In this document: in pieces, positions 18,972 to 28,035 of the stretch
How positions within the stretch are numbered: position 1 is the stretch's first letter
Layout: every line of letters starts with the position of its first letter
NCBI GenBank assembly: GCA_046299415.1
Contig: JBKBII010000001.1
Location: 372,001 to 436,000 of the forward strand
Direction of reading: 5' to 3'
Source of the DNA: JBKBII01 sp046299415
Lineage (GTDB): Bacteria; Pseudomonadota; Gammaproteobacteria; Ectothiorhodospirales; Ectothiorhodospiraceae
Length of the DNA: 64,000 nucleotides
Translations under genes and position numbers: made by a program
The notes under the pieces: generated by a model
What the model was told of the DNA's origin: nothing
Seen by the model: the letters and a program-made list of their open reading frames with translations, nothing else
The model's database searches: none

Positions 18972-19054
18972 TTGCACGCTCCCATCGATTGGGGCTGGTC
19001 AACGTAACGGCGGCTTGCCGACGTTTTGGGTTCGAGCGAAATCGAGCGATGTCT

Positions 19055-20047
19055 TCATCCGGATTTGGTTTCGCGCTGAACTCGTTGATTCAGCTTGAGT
19101 GCCCGTTTGCCGCGGCTTTGGCCGAACACGCCGCGAAACATCGGGATGTCTTCGACACGCAGCGTGACACTCTCGGGCCATTCGAACGGAATGACGTCAC
19201 CGGCTTCGACATCGAGCAAATCACGCACGCTGACTTGCACATGTGCAAGATCGGCCCTCAGTTCGACCTCGGCGAGCAAGATTTCCTCGGTCATCGAGTC
19301 CAGCCAGCGCGAGTCCTGACTGGTTCGGTCGGATTGCAGACCGGCGTCAAGCTGCTCGCGAATCGGTTCGATCATCGAGTATGGAAGCGTGACATGCATG
19401 TTACCGCCGCCACCATCGAGCTCGATATGGAATTCGTTCACGACGACGATTTCCGTAGGGCTGACAATGTTGGCGAATTGAGGGTTGACCTCGCTCGAAA
19501 CGAATTCGAAATCGAGATCCATGATCGGCGCCCAAGCCTTCTTCAGATCATCAAACGCCAGATTCAGTAAATTGCGAATCACGCGCATTTCCATCGGTGT
19601 GAAATCACGGCCCTCGATGCGTGTGTAATAGCGCCCATCACCCCCGAAGAAGTTGTCGACGAGAATGAATACAAGTTTGGGATCAAACACGAACAGGCCG
19701 GTACCGTGCAAAGGCGGTACGCGCACGAGATTCAAGCTGGTCGGCACGTACAGCGAGTGGACGTACTCCGAAAACTTGATGATCCGTGCCCCGCCCACGG
19801 ACACCTCAGCTGAGCGCCGCAGCATGTTGAACAGCTGTACGCGCAAGGCACGCGAAAATCGCTCATTGATCATCTCCAGCGTGGGCATCCGCCCGCGAAC
19901 GATCCGGTCCTGGGTGGCGAGGTTGTAAGGCCTCGCGATACCGTCAGCCGGAAATGGGTCGTCGTCGAGCGCGACATCGCCATTATCGACGCCGTGTAGC
20001 AGAGCGTCGATCTCGTCTTGGCTCAGAATGTCCGATTGTGGCGGCAT
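19055..20047 (-). CDS. fliM: Flagellar motor switch protein FliM
   Basis: A 330-residue C-ring protein of normal length. The N-terminal peptide DILSQDEIDALLHGVD is the classical CheY-P docking helix. A CheC-like middle domain (about 45-230, with GGARIIKFSEYVHSL) binds FliG, and a C-terminal SpoA domain pairs with FliN. It lies between fliL and fliN. Confidence 0.97.
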   Translation of the reverse strand: MPPQSDILSQDEIDALLHGVDNGDVALDDDPFPADGIARPYNLATQDRIVRGRMPTLEMINERFSRALRVQLFNMLRRSAEVSVGGARIIKFSEYVHSLYVPTSLNLVRVPPLHGTGLFVFDPKLVFILVDNFFGGDGRYYTRIEGRDFTPMEMRVIRNLLNLAFDDLKKAWAPIMDLDFEFVSSEVNPQFANIVSPTEIVVVNEFHIELDGGGGNMHVTLPYSMIEPIREQLDAGLQSDRTSQDSRWLDSMTEEILLAEVELRADLAHVQVSVRDLLDVEAGDVIPFEWPESVTLRVEDIPMFRGVFGQSRGKRALKLNQRVQRETKSG

Positions 20048-20164
20048 AGAGCGGATCTCTCGAAAATGGCACCTGACATCGATGACGTGTCGTGCGTAGC
20101 GACCGGCTTCTGTCGGATATCAATCGTTCGCCATAGGTCTCTTGAGCGTCAAAGAATCGGCGCG

Positions 20165-20707
20165 CTATTGCATCACCAGATCCGTGAGCAAAACCTGTTC
20201 CAGATCGGGCAACGCGCCCCGTGCTTCCAGAACCCTGTTGATTGCGTCGCGCAGATCGCTGCGTAATTGGTCTTTGCCTTCGGGCGTGTTCAGCGTCGCG
20301 TAGGTTTGCTCCGCCAGAACGAATCCGATGTCGTTCTGAATGGCTGGCAGTGAAGCCTCTACGGCGGGTAGAACAGCCGGATTGCGTGCTGCTAGGGTCA
20401 ACGTGATTCGCAAGAAACGGATCCGCCCTGGCGCGTCGAGATTGACCGTGATCGGATCCAGTGTGCGATAGGTCCATGGTGCGCCGGAAAAATCGGCGGC
20501 CTCGGCCTCTTGGTCCGGATCGCTCTGCAGCAATAGAAAGTACACAGCTGCTGCTGCAGCACCGCCGACGAGCACAAAAGCGACGAGCCCAATGATGATC
20601 CACTTGACGAGGCCGCTTTTGCCTTCGGCTTCGAGCACGACTTCTTCGGTGTTCGCACCGGGCTTCGCTTTGCTTTTTGGGTCTGTTTTCTTCGGCGCTT
20701 GAGCCAC
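20165..20707 (-). CDS. fliL: Flagellar basal body-associated protein FliL
   Basis: A 180-residue single-pass protein that sits around the stator and helps torque generation. A charged cytoplasmic tail (1-34) is followed by a membrane helix (about 35-60) and a periplasmic stomatin-like domain ending in LTDLVMQ, a typical FliL C-terminus. The GTG at 20707 is chosen because GGAG lies eight bases upstream; longer readings upstream look non-coding. A 991-bp spacer separates it from fliK. Confidence 0.92.
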   Translation of the reverse strand: MAQAPKKTDPKSKAKPGANTEEVVLEAEGKSGLVKWIIIGLVAFVLVGGAAAAAVYFLLLQSDPDQEAEAADFSGAPWTYRTLDPITVNLDAPGRIRFLRITLTLAARNPAVLPAVEASLPAIQNDIGFVLAEQTYATLNTPEGKDQLRSDLRDAINRVLEARGALPDLEQVLLTDLVMQ

Positions 20708-21698
20708 GTGTGGATCTCCGGCGATGTGGTTAGGGTTGAAGCTTGGGTCTTTTCGTCTTCGCGATGTCCGATATTGCTGAGGAACGCACCGGTCGGCACC
20801 GCCAGGGCATCGTGGGCACCCGAACCACGCCAATCCGGGGTGTGTGATTCTCAATCCCACATTTGCGGGCATGCTCACTCGAAGCCAGCCCGGTAGCCAC
20901 CCGTAACAATGATTTTAGCGACAGACCTTGCGACGCGAGTCCGAGCGCGATCGCGCCATCACGCAGTCCTAGGGTCAACTTGACGACTCATTGGCCCACC
21001 GTTACTCGCTTGAGGTCGTCGACGTATTGAGATCTAACGATCGTGGCCTGAGCGACCCCTGCGATAGCGTAACCCGTCGAACAACGCTGTGGGATCGATA
21101 GTCTGAAACACGCGAGAGAAACCCGACCGAGGCGCGCGGCTGACGAAATCGCAAGTGGCTCTCCGGGCCGCTCTGGAGAGGCCGCGAGGCATCGCGAGAT
21201 GCTGCGATGGTCGTTCGACGTCCAATGGCGACGCACTTCTCGCAACCCGTTCTGGAGAGACGACGCGGACGCAAGCTGCGTCGGTCAATGCGTTCGTCGT
21301 GGACGGCGTTCGTCCTCGAGATCGTCGGGTTCAAGATCGTCAAGTCTGTGTGACGTATCTCGACGCGCTCATCATCAACTCCACTCGAGGATTCTCGGAC
21401 TCTACGATCGCGGAGTCTCGGAGTTGCAAGGCTCAGCGTCGACAAGCGGGGCTGGCACCACGTGCCGGCGTAGCTTGCTGAGGACTGAGGGCATCAAGGC
21501 CGGTGGCCATCGATATTGATGGCGAAGTGAAGTGCGCGGCTTGGCAGCGATCTATTGATGTATTTGCCTGTTGAAATCATTCAAAACAGTCACTTGACGA
21601 TTCTTAATGTGGTGTTTTATCGACTCACCCAGGTGGTTTGGAGAGCTGCTGGGCGCAAAGCGGTCGAACTGCTTTGATCGCGTTGGGAGCAGCGTCGA
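20708..21698. other. Long spacer between fliK and fliL with no recognised gene
   Basis: These 991 bases interrupt what is normally a continuous operon. Frames of up to 147 codons exist on the minus strand (21002-21445) and about 107 on the plus strand. They overlap each other, are Arg/Ser-rich in the way of shadow frames and resemble nothing known to me. The stretch 21530-21640 is distinctly AT-rich. It may hold a promoter for fliL onward, or the remains of a lost gene; neither can be shown. Confidence 0.4.
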
Positions 21699-23180
21699 TC
21701 AGGCGAATAGATCGAGCCGACCACGCAGACGATCGAGTGTCGCTGGACGAGTTCGATCGTCGCCGCCCGGATTGTCGTCTGCGTCGCTCGCAGCCGAGTC
21801 CGTCGCGTTCTTTGCCAAACCATCGCCGCGTTCGCCGTTTTGAGAATCCGTCTGCTGACCCGCTTCGCGATAACCAACGCTGGTGTCGCCGAGCATCAGG
21901 CCGCCCTGCTCTAGCGTGTCACGCAAACGTGGTAGATGAGTTTCCAAAAGGTCACGCGTCACCGGTTGCGTAGTGAGGAACTGAACATGGACGCGGTCGC
22001 CTTCGACGTGGACTTTCAGGTCGATCGAGCCGAGTTGTGGCGGGTGTAATCTCACTTCGGCCATGCCGCCGCCACTGCCGACGAGCATACGCATCCGTTC
22101 GACGAGACCCCGCGCGAGCCCCGGATCCACGCTTTGCCGCGTCAATGCTTCGGCTGAGCCAAGCAGTCTAGAGACGTCGAGAGCTCGGGTTTGCGCGTCG
22201 CCACCGGCGGCAGCTGGCAGCCATCGCGGTGCAGATTCGGTGGTGCCGCTGGGTGGCGCGTTGATGGGCGCAAGCGTATCGAGTCGCGCAGCGATAAGAT
22301 CGCGTCCGACGCCGGGCAGACGGGTCCAATCGAGCAGAGTGTCCCCGCGTCGTGAATCTGGAAGTTGCCCTTTGAGGGCGTACCCATCGCCCAACAACGA
22401 TGCGATGCCCTCACCCGAGGATCCAGCGTCAGAGAAGTTTGCAAAAGCACGCGGCCCACCCCCGGTGAGTCCGGCTGCATCTTCGAGTGCTGCAAGCGCA
22501 CGGGCGGCACGGTTGAGCCCGGCGAGCAAAGATTGATCGCTAGGCTCCCGTCCATCGATCCACTCCCGTGGCGCCGCGATCCGCTCAGGATCGATCCAAT
22601 GGGCCGTTTCAATGTCTGTAATCGACTCGGCCGTCAGTCCTAGTTGATCGGTGATCGATCGCGGGATGACACCCGGCTGCATTTCGCCACCGGCAAACCA
22701 TTGCCGCAAATGATCGATGGCCAACGCCGCGTCATCGTATGCGGCCACAAGGGAAAACGCCGTAGCGTCGCCATCGATTTCAGGGAAGGCTTGTCGTAGC
22801 GCGTCGGCACGTTGTTCCGGGCTAGCCTGCTCCCAGGCTCGTTGCAGTGAAGTCGAAACGGAAGCAACGCCCGCATCTGCGGTGCTTTCGGTTCGATTGG
22901 CGCGGCTCGATTCGGGCGACGACTGAGACGAATTTACGCGCTGAGTCGCGCCGCGTTCAGTGTCGGCGACCGTCGACGCTGTCGATCGTTGAGAAGGAGG
23001 TTGCGCAACGGGTGAATCGGGCGATTGCGCCGGTGTCCGTCGCGGCGCCAGATCAAACAGTCGTGAAAATTGATCGTTACCTACGGGTGGTTGAGTCGTC
23101 TGACGTGCCCGCAAGGTGTCGTCTGTCTTGGGCGAGCGATTCCCATTCAGAAGCGTGTTGACTAGCGCATTTGCGGTCAT
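21699..23180 (-). CDS. fliK: Flagellar hook-length control protein FliK
   Basis: A 493-residue FliK, the secreted ruler that stops hook growth and triggers the substrate switch through FlhB. The Flg_hook domain is at about 355-450, with AEVRLHPPQLGSIDLKVHVE and VTRDLLETHLPRLRDTLEQ. The long N-terminal part is poorly conserved and Ser/Ala/Arg/Asp-rich, as is usual in FliK. AGGA lies six bases before the ATG. It is followed by the long spacer before fliL and preceded by a 635-bp spacer after fliJ. Confidence 0.92.
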   Translation of the reverse strand: MTANALVNTLLNGNRSPKTDDTLRARQTTQPPVGNDQFSRLFDLAPRRTPAQSPDSPVAQPPSQRSTASTVADTERGATQRVNSSQSSPESSRANRTESTADAGVASVSTSLQRAWEQASPEQRADALRQAFPEIDGDATAFSLVAAYDDAALAIDHLRQWFAGGEMQPGVIPRSITDQLGLTAESITDIETAHWIDPERIAAPREWIDGREPSDQSLLAGLNRAARALAALEDAAGLTGGGPRAFANFSDAGSSGEGIASLLGDGYALKGQLPDSRRGDTLLDWTRLPGVGRDLIAARLDTLAPINAPPSGTTESAPRWLPAAAGGDAQTRALDVSRLLGSAEALTRQSVDPGLARGLVERMRMLVGSGGGMAEVRLHPPQLGSIDLKVHVEGDRVHVQFLTTQPVTRDLLETHLPRLRDTLEQGGLMLGDTSVGYREAGQQTDSQNGERGDGLAKNATDSAASDADDNPGGDDRTRPATLDRLRGRLDLFA

Positions 23181-23815
23181 TTCGAGTCCTTGTAACGATC
23201 GACAACGTAACGATCAACGTCAAGACAGTCTGCGGCAAGGCCGGTAGCGACGTTACGCCGCGGCGAACCCGTATCGAGGAGAATCAAGGCTGAGCGGGAA
23301 GGCCCCCGCGTTCACCGCCGCGGATTTCGCTTGAGCTTGTCTCCGGGTCCGGTGCCCCTTCCCGGTAGACGATCGCCGAACTGTCCATGCGGCAAGCCCT
23401 CGCCGATGCCAATGGTTCCAACAACGTTTGGACTGAAGCAATATTCTTGCCAGAATCAGGTTTGAAATGGCTTTCGGCAGATGTCGTGTCGCATTTGTGA
23501 GCTCAAAACGTTTTGGGGGTGCTGCGTTGCCTGACGCTCTGAACGGCGATGTCGATTCGTTCGCTGTTCGCAAGGCGCAAACGGTCAATTGTGAGCTCAA
23601 ATTGAGCGATTCGCCCTGCCCGCCTTGGGTCGTCAGGTGTTGTCGTTCGAATCCGCAAACGGCGGCCTCTCATGTGATCTCGTGTGATCTCGTGTGATCT
23701 CGTGGATGAGTTTTGGAACAACAGCGCCTTGCTCTCTTGTCGGTATCCGCAGCGCAACCGTTTCAAGTGTTTGTGGCGTTGAATCACTCGGGCGAACGTG
23801 CCTTCGATCGGAATT
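23181..23815. other. Intergenic region fliJ-fliK
   Basis: A 635-bp spacer between genes that usually touch. It holds a short tandem repeat (23673-23702). Frames of 76-115 codons exist on both strands but none has a recognisable product. The base composition drops to more AT-rich values around 23400-23800. Confidence 0.4.
23673..23702. repeat. Triplicate 10-bp tandem repeat
   Basis: Three exact head-to-tail copies of TGTGATCTCG. The TGTGA core looks like half of a CRP-type site, but no matching TCACA arm lies at the right distance, so an operator function is not supported. Confidence 0.6.
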
Positions 23816-24451
23816 TCAAATCTGAACCGTAAGGTGTGTCCGATTTTGCCGCGGTGCCCCCCCGCCGTTGATCGCGAGGTCGTCCCCGTTAGCGCTCCCG
23901 ATACTGCCTATTCTTTCGCCCATGGTGTCGAACCGACCATCGGCCCGTGAAACTGCGATGTGAGTCACAGCACGTGGCGAGACATCATCCGCGTCCGGCG
24001 CTGAGCAGGCAGCCTCAAATCGAGGTTCGCTCAGGCGTTGGGCTGCGCCGTCGTCGTTCAAATTCTGCTCTTCTCGCTCCAATTGCTTCGCGGCCTCAGC
24101 AGCGCGTCGATCAGCCACGGTCTCGATCGCTCGCCGTTCGCGCAGGGCGGCTTGATAGACCGCCTGTGCGTCGAGCACTCGATGTTCTGCCGCTGTCAGC
24201 TGCGCGCGCTGCATCTCGGCGGCTTCAAGCAGACGGCTGTGCATTTCTGCCTGTTGACGCAGGCGCAAACCGGAATGAACGGCAGCGGGAACACCGCTGT
24301 ACTCCGCCGAGTAACGCTCGATCAGGGCCAGCGCATTTTCCAATTGCTGAGCCTCGCCCACGGCCGTGGCCAGCTGGACCGCGGCGTCACGCTCCGTCAG
24401 TGCCCGAATCGCGACCAGCCGGCGCAAACGTTTGAGGCGATCAGTGGCCAC
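23816..24451 (-). CDS. fliJ: Flagellar export chaperone/stalk protein FliJ, extended
   Basis: FliJ is the coiled-coil stalk of the FliHIJ export ATPase complex. Residues 1-145 form the expected long charged helix pair (MATDRLKRLRRLVAIRALTE, then heptad-rich Ala/Glu/Arg sequence). The 65-residue tail is unusual and not conserved; typical FliJ has about 147 residues against 211 here. The GTG start at 24451 has GGAGG six bases upstream and overlaps the end of fliI by 11 bp. Position right after fliI is the strongest evidence. Confidence 0.85.
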   Translation of the reverse strand: MATDRLKRLRRLVAIRALTERDAAVQLATAVGEAQQLENALALIERYSAEYSGVPAAVHSGLRLRQQAEMHSRLLEAAEMQRAQLTAAEHRVLDAQAVYQAALRERRAIETVADRRAAEAAKQLEREEQNLNDDGAAQRLSEPRFEAACSAPDADDVSPRAVTHIAVSRADGRFDTMGERIGSIGSANGDDLAINGGGAPRQNRTHLTVQI

Positions 24452-26090
24452 GTGCTACCTCCGTCGTTGCAATCGTCATCAACGCCGCTACCGTCTCGTC
24501 GTAGTCCGCAGCCTCGCGGAGGTCCTGAGATAAAAAGCTGTCGAGCAGTGGCCGCCGACGAAGCGCTTCGTCGAGTAGCGAGTCACTGCCTGAGCGATAC
24601 GCACCCACCGTGATCAGGTCCCGATTTTGCTCGAACGCACCGAGCCATGCGCGTACCTTTGCGGCGGCGAGGCGGTGCTCATCACGCACTATGTTGGTCA
24701 TGACTCGAGAGACCGATACGCCGACATCGATTGCCGGATAGCGCCCCCCTTCTGCGATCGACCGCGACAGCACAATATGCCCGTCGAGGATCGCCCGCGC
24801 GGCGTCAACGATCGGGTCATTATGGTCGTCGCCCTCGGCCAGAACGGTATACAAAGCTGTGATCGAGCCGCTGCCATCGGCCCCGTTACCCGCCCTTTCG
24901 ACGAGCCGCGGCAAACGGGCAAAAACGCTTGCCGCGTAGCCCTTGGTCGCTGGGGGTTCACCGACCGCCATCGCGACCTCGCGCGCGCCTTGGGCAAACC
25001 GCGTCAACGAGTCGACCAGTAACAGAACATGGCGGCCCTGATCACGAAAAGCTTCAGCGATAGCCGTCGCGGCCCAGGCTCCATACTGGCGGGCCAGCGG
25101 AGATCGATCCGCCGGCACGGCGACGACGACAGCACGCGTCCGTGCCTGTTGATCGAGTACGTCCTCGAGGAATTCGCGGACCTCTCGTCCGCGCTCGCCA
25201 ATCAGACCGATCACGACGACATCAGCGTCCGTGCCCCGACACAACATGCCGAGCAAAACGCTTTTGCCAACGCCACTACCGGCGAATAACCCCATTCGCT
25301 GACCACGACCGAGCGTCAATAATCCGTCGATAGCGCGTACCCCTGTCGCCAAGGGCTCACGGACTGGTTGACGCTGCAACGGATTGATCACAGGGCCAAA
25401 CAAAGGTCGCATGTGAATATCGCGCAGAGGCCCCAGGCCATCAAGCGGGCTCCCATCGGCATCAATGACACGGCCGAGTAAACCGTCGCCGGTCGGGATT
25501 TCACGCGGCCGCCCAGTCGATTTGACGCGCAAGCCGGGACGCAGCCCCTGCGGGTCGTCTTCAGGCATCAGCAAGGTGCGACCTTGAGCGAATCCGACCA
25601 CCTCTGCACGCACCGGTCGAGCCCAGAAGTCTGGTGAGGATCGACCGACGTTAGCGCTCGTCGTCGGTCGTGTCGGAGACGTTTCATGAAGCATCCCCAA
25701 CGGGCGCGATGCCTCATCCGATCTACGAAGGATCTCGACCTGGGCACCCACAGCGGCTCGCAGCCCTTCGGCCTCCAACGCCATGCCTACCATGCGGACC
25801 AGTCGCCCCGAGGCCAACGGCTCAGCAATGACGCGATCAATGGCTCGACCGGCGTCGATCAGGCGTTGAGCGATGCGCGACTGAAGCGATACGCGGGTGT
25901 GATTGATGTCCTCCAGAACGTTAGCCAATGAGGTATTGGTGTCGTTGGGACCTGGCCCCTCCTGCCCGTGAGACTCAGTGATAGATTCGACGAGCGACCC
26001 AGTACCGAAAGAACCATGCCGGCGACGATCTGCCGCATGACTCCGTCCTCCATGGGCGTCGCCAGCGCGTTCACTATCAGCGCCTGTCAT
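24441..26090 (-). CDS. fliI: Flagellum-specific export ATPase FliI
   Basis: A 549-residue F1-beta-like ATPase that unloads export substrates at the gate. Walker A is AGSGVGKS at 270-277; GLIGERGREVREF and LLLVDSLTRFAQ mark the ATPase core. The C-terminal domain is complete. The first 60-70 residues and a Ser/Thr/Arg-rich stretch (about 125-155) are additional to the usual 440-460-residue protein. Start and stop overlap fliH (4 bp) and fliJ (11 bp). Confidence 0.96.
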   Translation of the reverse strand: MTGADSERAGDAHGGRSHAADRRRHGSFGTGSLVESITESHGQEGPGPNDTNTSLANVLEDINHTRVSLQSRIAQRLIDAGRAIDRVIAEPLASGRLVRMVGMALEAEGLRAAVGAQVEILRRSDEASRPLGMLHETSPTRPTTSANVGRSSPDFWARPVRAEVVGFAQGRTLLMPEDDPQGLRPGLRVKSTGRPREIPTGDGLLGRVIDADGSPLDGLGPLRDIHMRPLFGPVINPLQRQPVREPLATGVRAIDGLLTLGRGQRMGLFAGSGVGKSVLLGMLCRGTDADVVVIGLIGERGREVREFLEDVLDQQARTRAVVVAVPADRSPLARQYGAWAATAIAEAFRDQGRHVLLLVDSLTRFAQGAREVAMAVGEPPATKGYAASVFARLPRLVERAGNGADGSGSITALYTVLAEGDDHNDPIVDAARAILDGHIVLSRSIAEGGRYPAIDVGVSVSRVMTNIVRDEHRLAAAKVRAWLGAFEQNRDLITVGAYRSGSDSLLDEALRRRPLLDSFLSQDLREAADYDETVAALMTIATTEVARGH

Positions 26091-27025
26091 GGTGCCTCTA
26101 CCGTTCTGTTGCTTGCCAATTCGGGATCAGAAGACGGCCCCGGAACGCTCGACTGGGTGCTCGGATTGACCTTTGACTCGTCATCGAGCTCCAAAGAGGC
26201 TCCGGTCTCGTGCTTACTCCGATCGGTCAGTCCGGCGCGAAGTGCATCGAGTGCAGCGTCGATTCGCTTTTCAATCTTGTAGTCGATATGAATAGCCGGA
26301 CCATCCAGCTCCAGATCGCCACGCCGCAGATCATCACTCGCTTGCACGCTGACTCGCGTCGTCCACTTCACTACGGTACCGGTTTTAACTGTTCGTCCTA
26401 ACAACAAAAGTGCATCTTCGGGGTGTAGTGTGATCGTGACATGGCGCTCATCGTCCGGAACCTGTTCGAGCGCTGCTTTGATCCACTGTTTGATTCTTTC
26501 TGGTTTAATTTGGAGCTCCGTGATGATGACCTTGCGCGCAACACGCTCAACGAGATCAATAAGCGTCGGCTCGAGCGCGGCGACGGTGTCAGGCCACTGA
26601 TCACGCCAAGCCTCCGCCAAGCCGGCGAGTCGCTGTCGATCCGCGCGCAACAAACGCTCGGCCCGTGCGCGTGTCTCTCTGGCAGCACTATCGAATCCCG
26701 CGTCACGACCTTCTTGAAAACCCGCGGCAAAACCCGCCTGCCGCGCTTCATCCTCGATGACGGCAAGCTCGGCGGCGGTCGGAAGACGGATCGGGGGTCG
26801 CGGCCGATGTAAAAGGTCGGGCGGGGTCCAGCGCGGCCAAGCCGCGGAATGAGCATCTGCGGAAGCCTCAGCGTTTTCGCATTCACGAGGCTGACATGAT
26901 TCCATCGTTCGTGGCAAACCCACGCCCGAATGGGCACGTTGGTCTGCTGATTCCCCGACGGCGGTACGCGCTGCCTGCGCGTCCATCGATGGGGCGTCGA
27001 AGGCTCTTCGGCCGGATTCGCTCAC
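26087..27025 (-). CDS. fliH: Flagellar assembly protein FliH
   Basis: A 312-residue regulator of FliI that tethers the ATPase to FliN. The middle has the FliH coiled-coil features, including GFAAGFQEGRDAGFDSA and repeated Ala/Arg heptads. The C-terminal domain (about 155-255) has LVERVARKVIITELQIKPER, as in FliH/HrpE proteins. The last 50 residues are an acidic, poorly conserved tail. The GTG start overlaps the fliG stop by 4 bp. Confidence 0.92.
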   Translation of the reverse strand: MSESGRRAFDAPSMDAQAARTAVGESADQRAHSGVGLPRTMESCQPRECENAEASADAHSAAWPRWTPPDLLHRPRPPIRLPTAAELAVIEDEARQAGFAAGFQEGRDAGFDSAARETRARAERLLRADRQRLAGLAEAWRDQWPDTVAALEPTLIDLVERVARKVIITELQIKPERIKQWIKAALEQVPDDERHVTITLHPEDALLLLGRTVKTGTVVKWTTRVSVQASDDLRRGDLELDGPAIHIDYKIEKRIDAALDALRAGLTDRSKHETGASLELDDESKVNPSTQSSVPGPSSDPELASNRTVEAP

Positions 27026-28035
27026 AACATCTGTTCCCCACCCTTGCCGCCGAGAACGATTTCACCATTTTCCGCGAGGCGACGTGCCACGGCCAGAATC
27101 TCCTTCTGCGCCGATTCGACATCAGATAGTCGGACCGGGCCCTTGGCTTCGAGGTCCTCGCGCAGCATCTCACCGGCGCGCTTCGACATATTGGCGAAGA
27201 TCTTTTCCTTGAGCTCGTCGTCGGCGCCCTTCAAGGCCAGCACAAGTTGCTCGGTATTGACTTCACGCAGCAACGTCTGGATGCCGCGATCATCGACGTC
27301 GACCAAATTGGCAAACACGAACATCAATTCCTCGATGCGTGCTGCGAGGTCCTCATCGATTGACGCAATACCTTCCATGACGACCGCTTCCTTTGAAGCA
27401 TCGAGGAAATTGAGAATGTTGGCGGCGCACTGAAGTCCACCGACGTTGGACGATTTACTGGTGTTCTTCCCAGACAGTTGATGTTCGAGAATTTCGTCAA
27501 GCTCGGCCAGAGCCTGTGGCTGGATACCGTCGAGTGTGGCGATACGCATGACGACATCAGACTGCACGCGATCGGGAAAGAACGCCATGGCCTCTGCTGC
27601 CTGATCCGGATCGAGGTGCGACAGGACGATCGAGATGATCTGCGGATGCTCGTTGCGCAGAATGTCCGCGATGGCACGAGCATCGAGCCATTTAAGCGCT
27701 TCCATCCCCTTGGAATTGCGGCCGAGTAGAACTCGATCGATGACGCCTGCAGCCTTGTCGTCGCCGAGAGCAGATGAAAACACTTTTCTAATATATTCGT
27801 CAGAACCGATACCTAGCGCGGTCTGTTCAAGCACGACATCAGAAAACTCTTTGAGAACCGCATTGATCTCGGATCGCTTGACGTTTTGCAACCCCGCCAT
27901 CGCGATACCGATCTTCTGAACTTCCTTTGGCCCCATGTGGCGCAGGATTTCTGCCGCAGGCTGCTCACCGAGCGCCATCAGAAAAATGGCAGTGCGCTCA
28001 GCCCCGGAGCGTTTGGTTTCACCTTCCGTCGCCAT
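27022..28035 (-). CDS. fliG: Flagellar motor switch protein FliG
   Basis: A 337-residue rotor protein of normal length that receives torque from the stators. N-terminal FliF-binding, middle (EHPQIISIVLSHLDPDQAAE) and C-terminal torque domains are all present, including the charged torque helix region MSKRAGEMLREDLEAKGPVR. It overlaps fliF by 17 bp and fliH by 4 bp. Confidence 0.97.
   Translation of the reverse strand: MATEGETKRSGAERTAIFLMALGEQPAAEILRHMGPKEVQKIGIAMAGLQNVKRSEINAVLKEFSDVVLEQTALGIGSDEYIRKVFSSALGDDKAAGVIDRVLLGRNSKGMEALKWLDARAIADILRNEHPQIISIVLSHLDPDQAAEAMAFFPDRVQSDVVMRIATLDGIQPQALAELDEILEHQLSGKNTSKSSNVGGLQCAANILNFLDASKEAVVMEGIASIDEDLAARIEELMFVFANLVDVDDRGIQTLLREVNTEQLVLALKGADDELKEKIFANMSKRAGEMLREDLEAKGPVRLSDVESAQKEILAVARRLAENGEIVLGGKGGEQML

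Noticed and set aside
21002..21445. 147-codon minus-strand frame in the fliK-fliL gap
   Set aside because: Arg/Ser-rich composition, no ribosome site, overlapping open frames on the other strand and no recognisable product.
23673..23702. CRP operator at the TGTGA repeats
   Set aside because: A CRP site needs a TCACA arm six bases after TGTGA; the repeats have only same-direction half sites.
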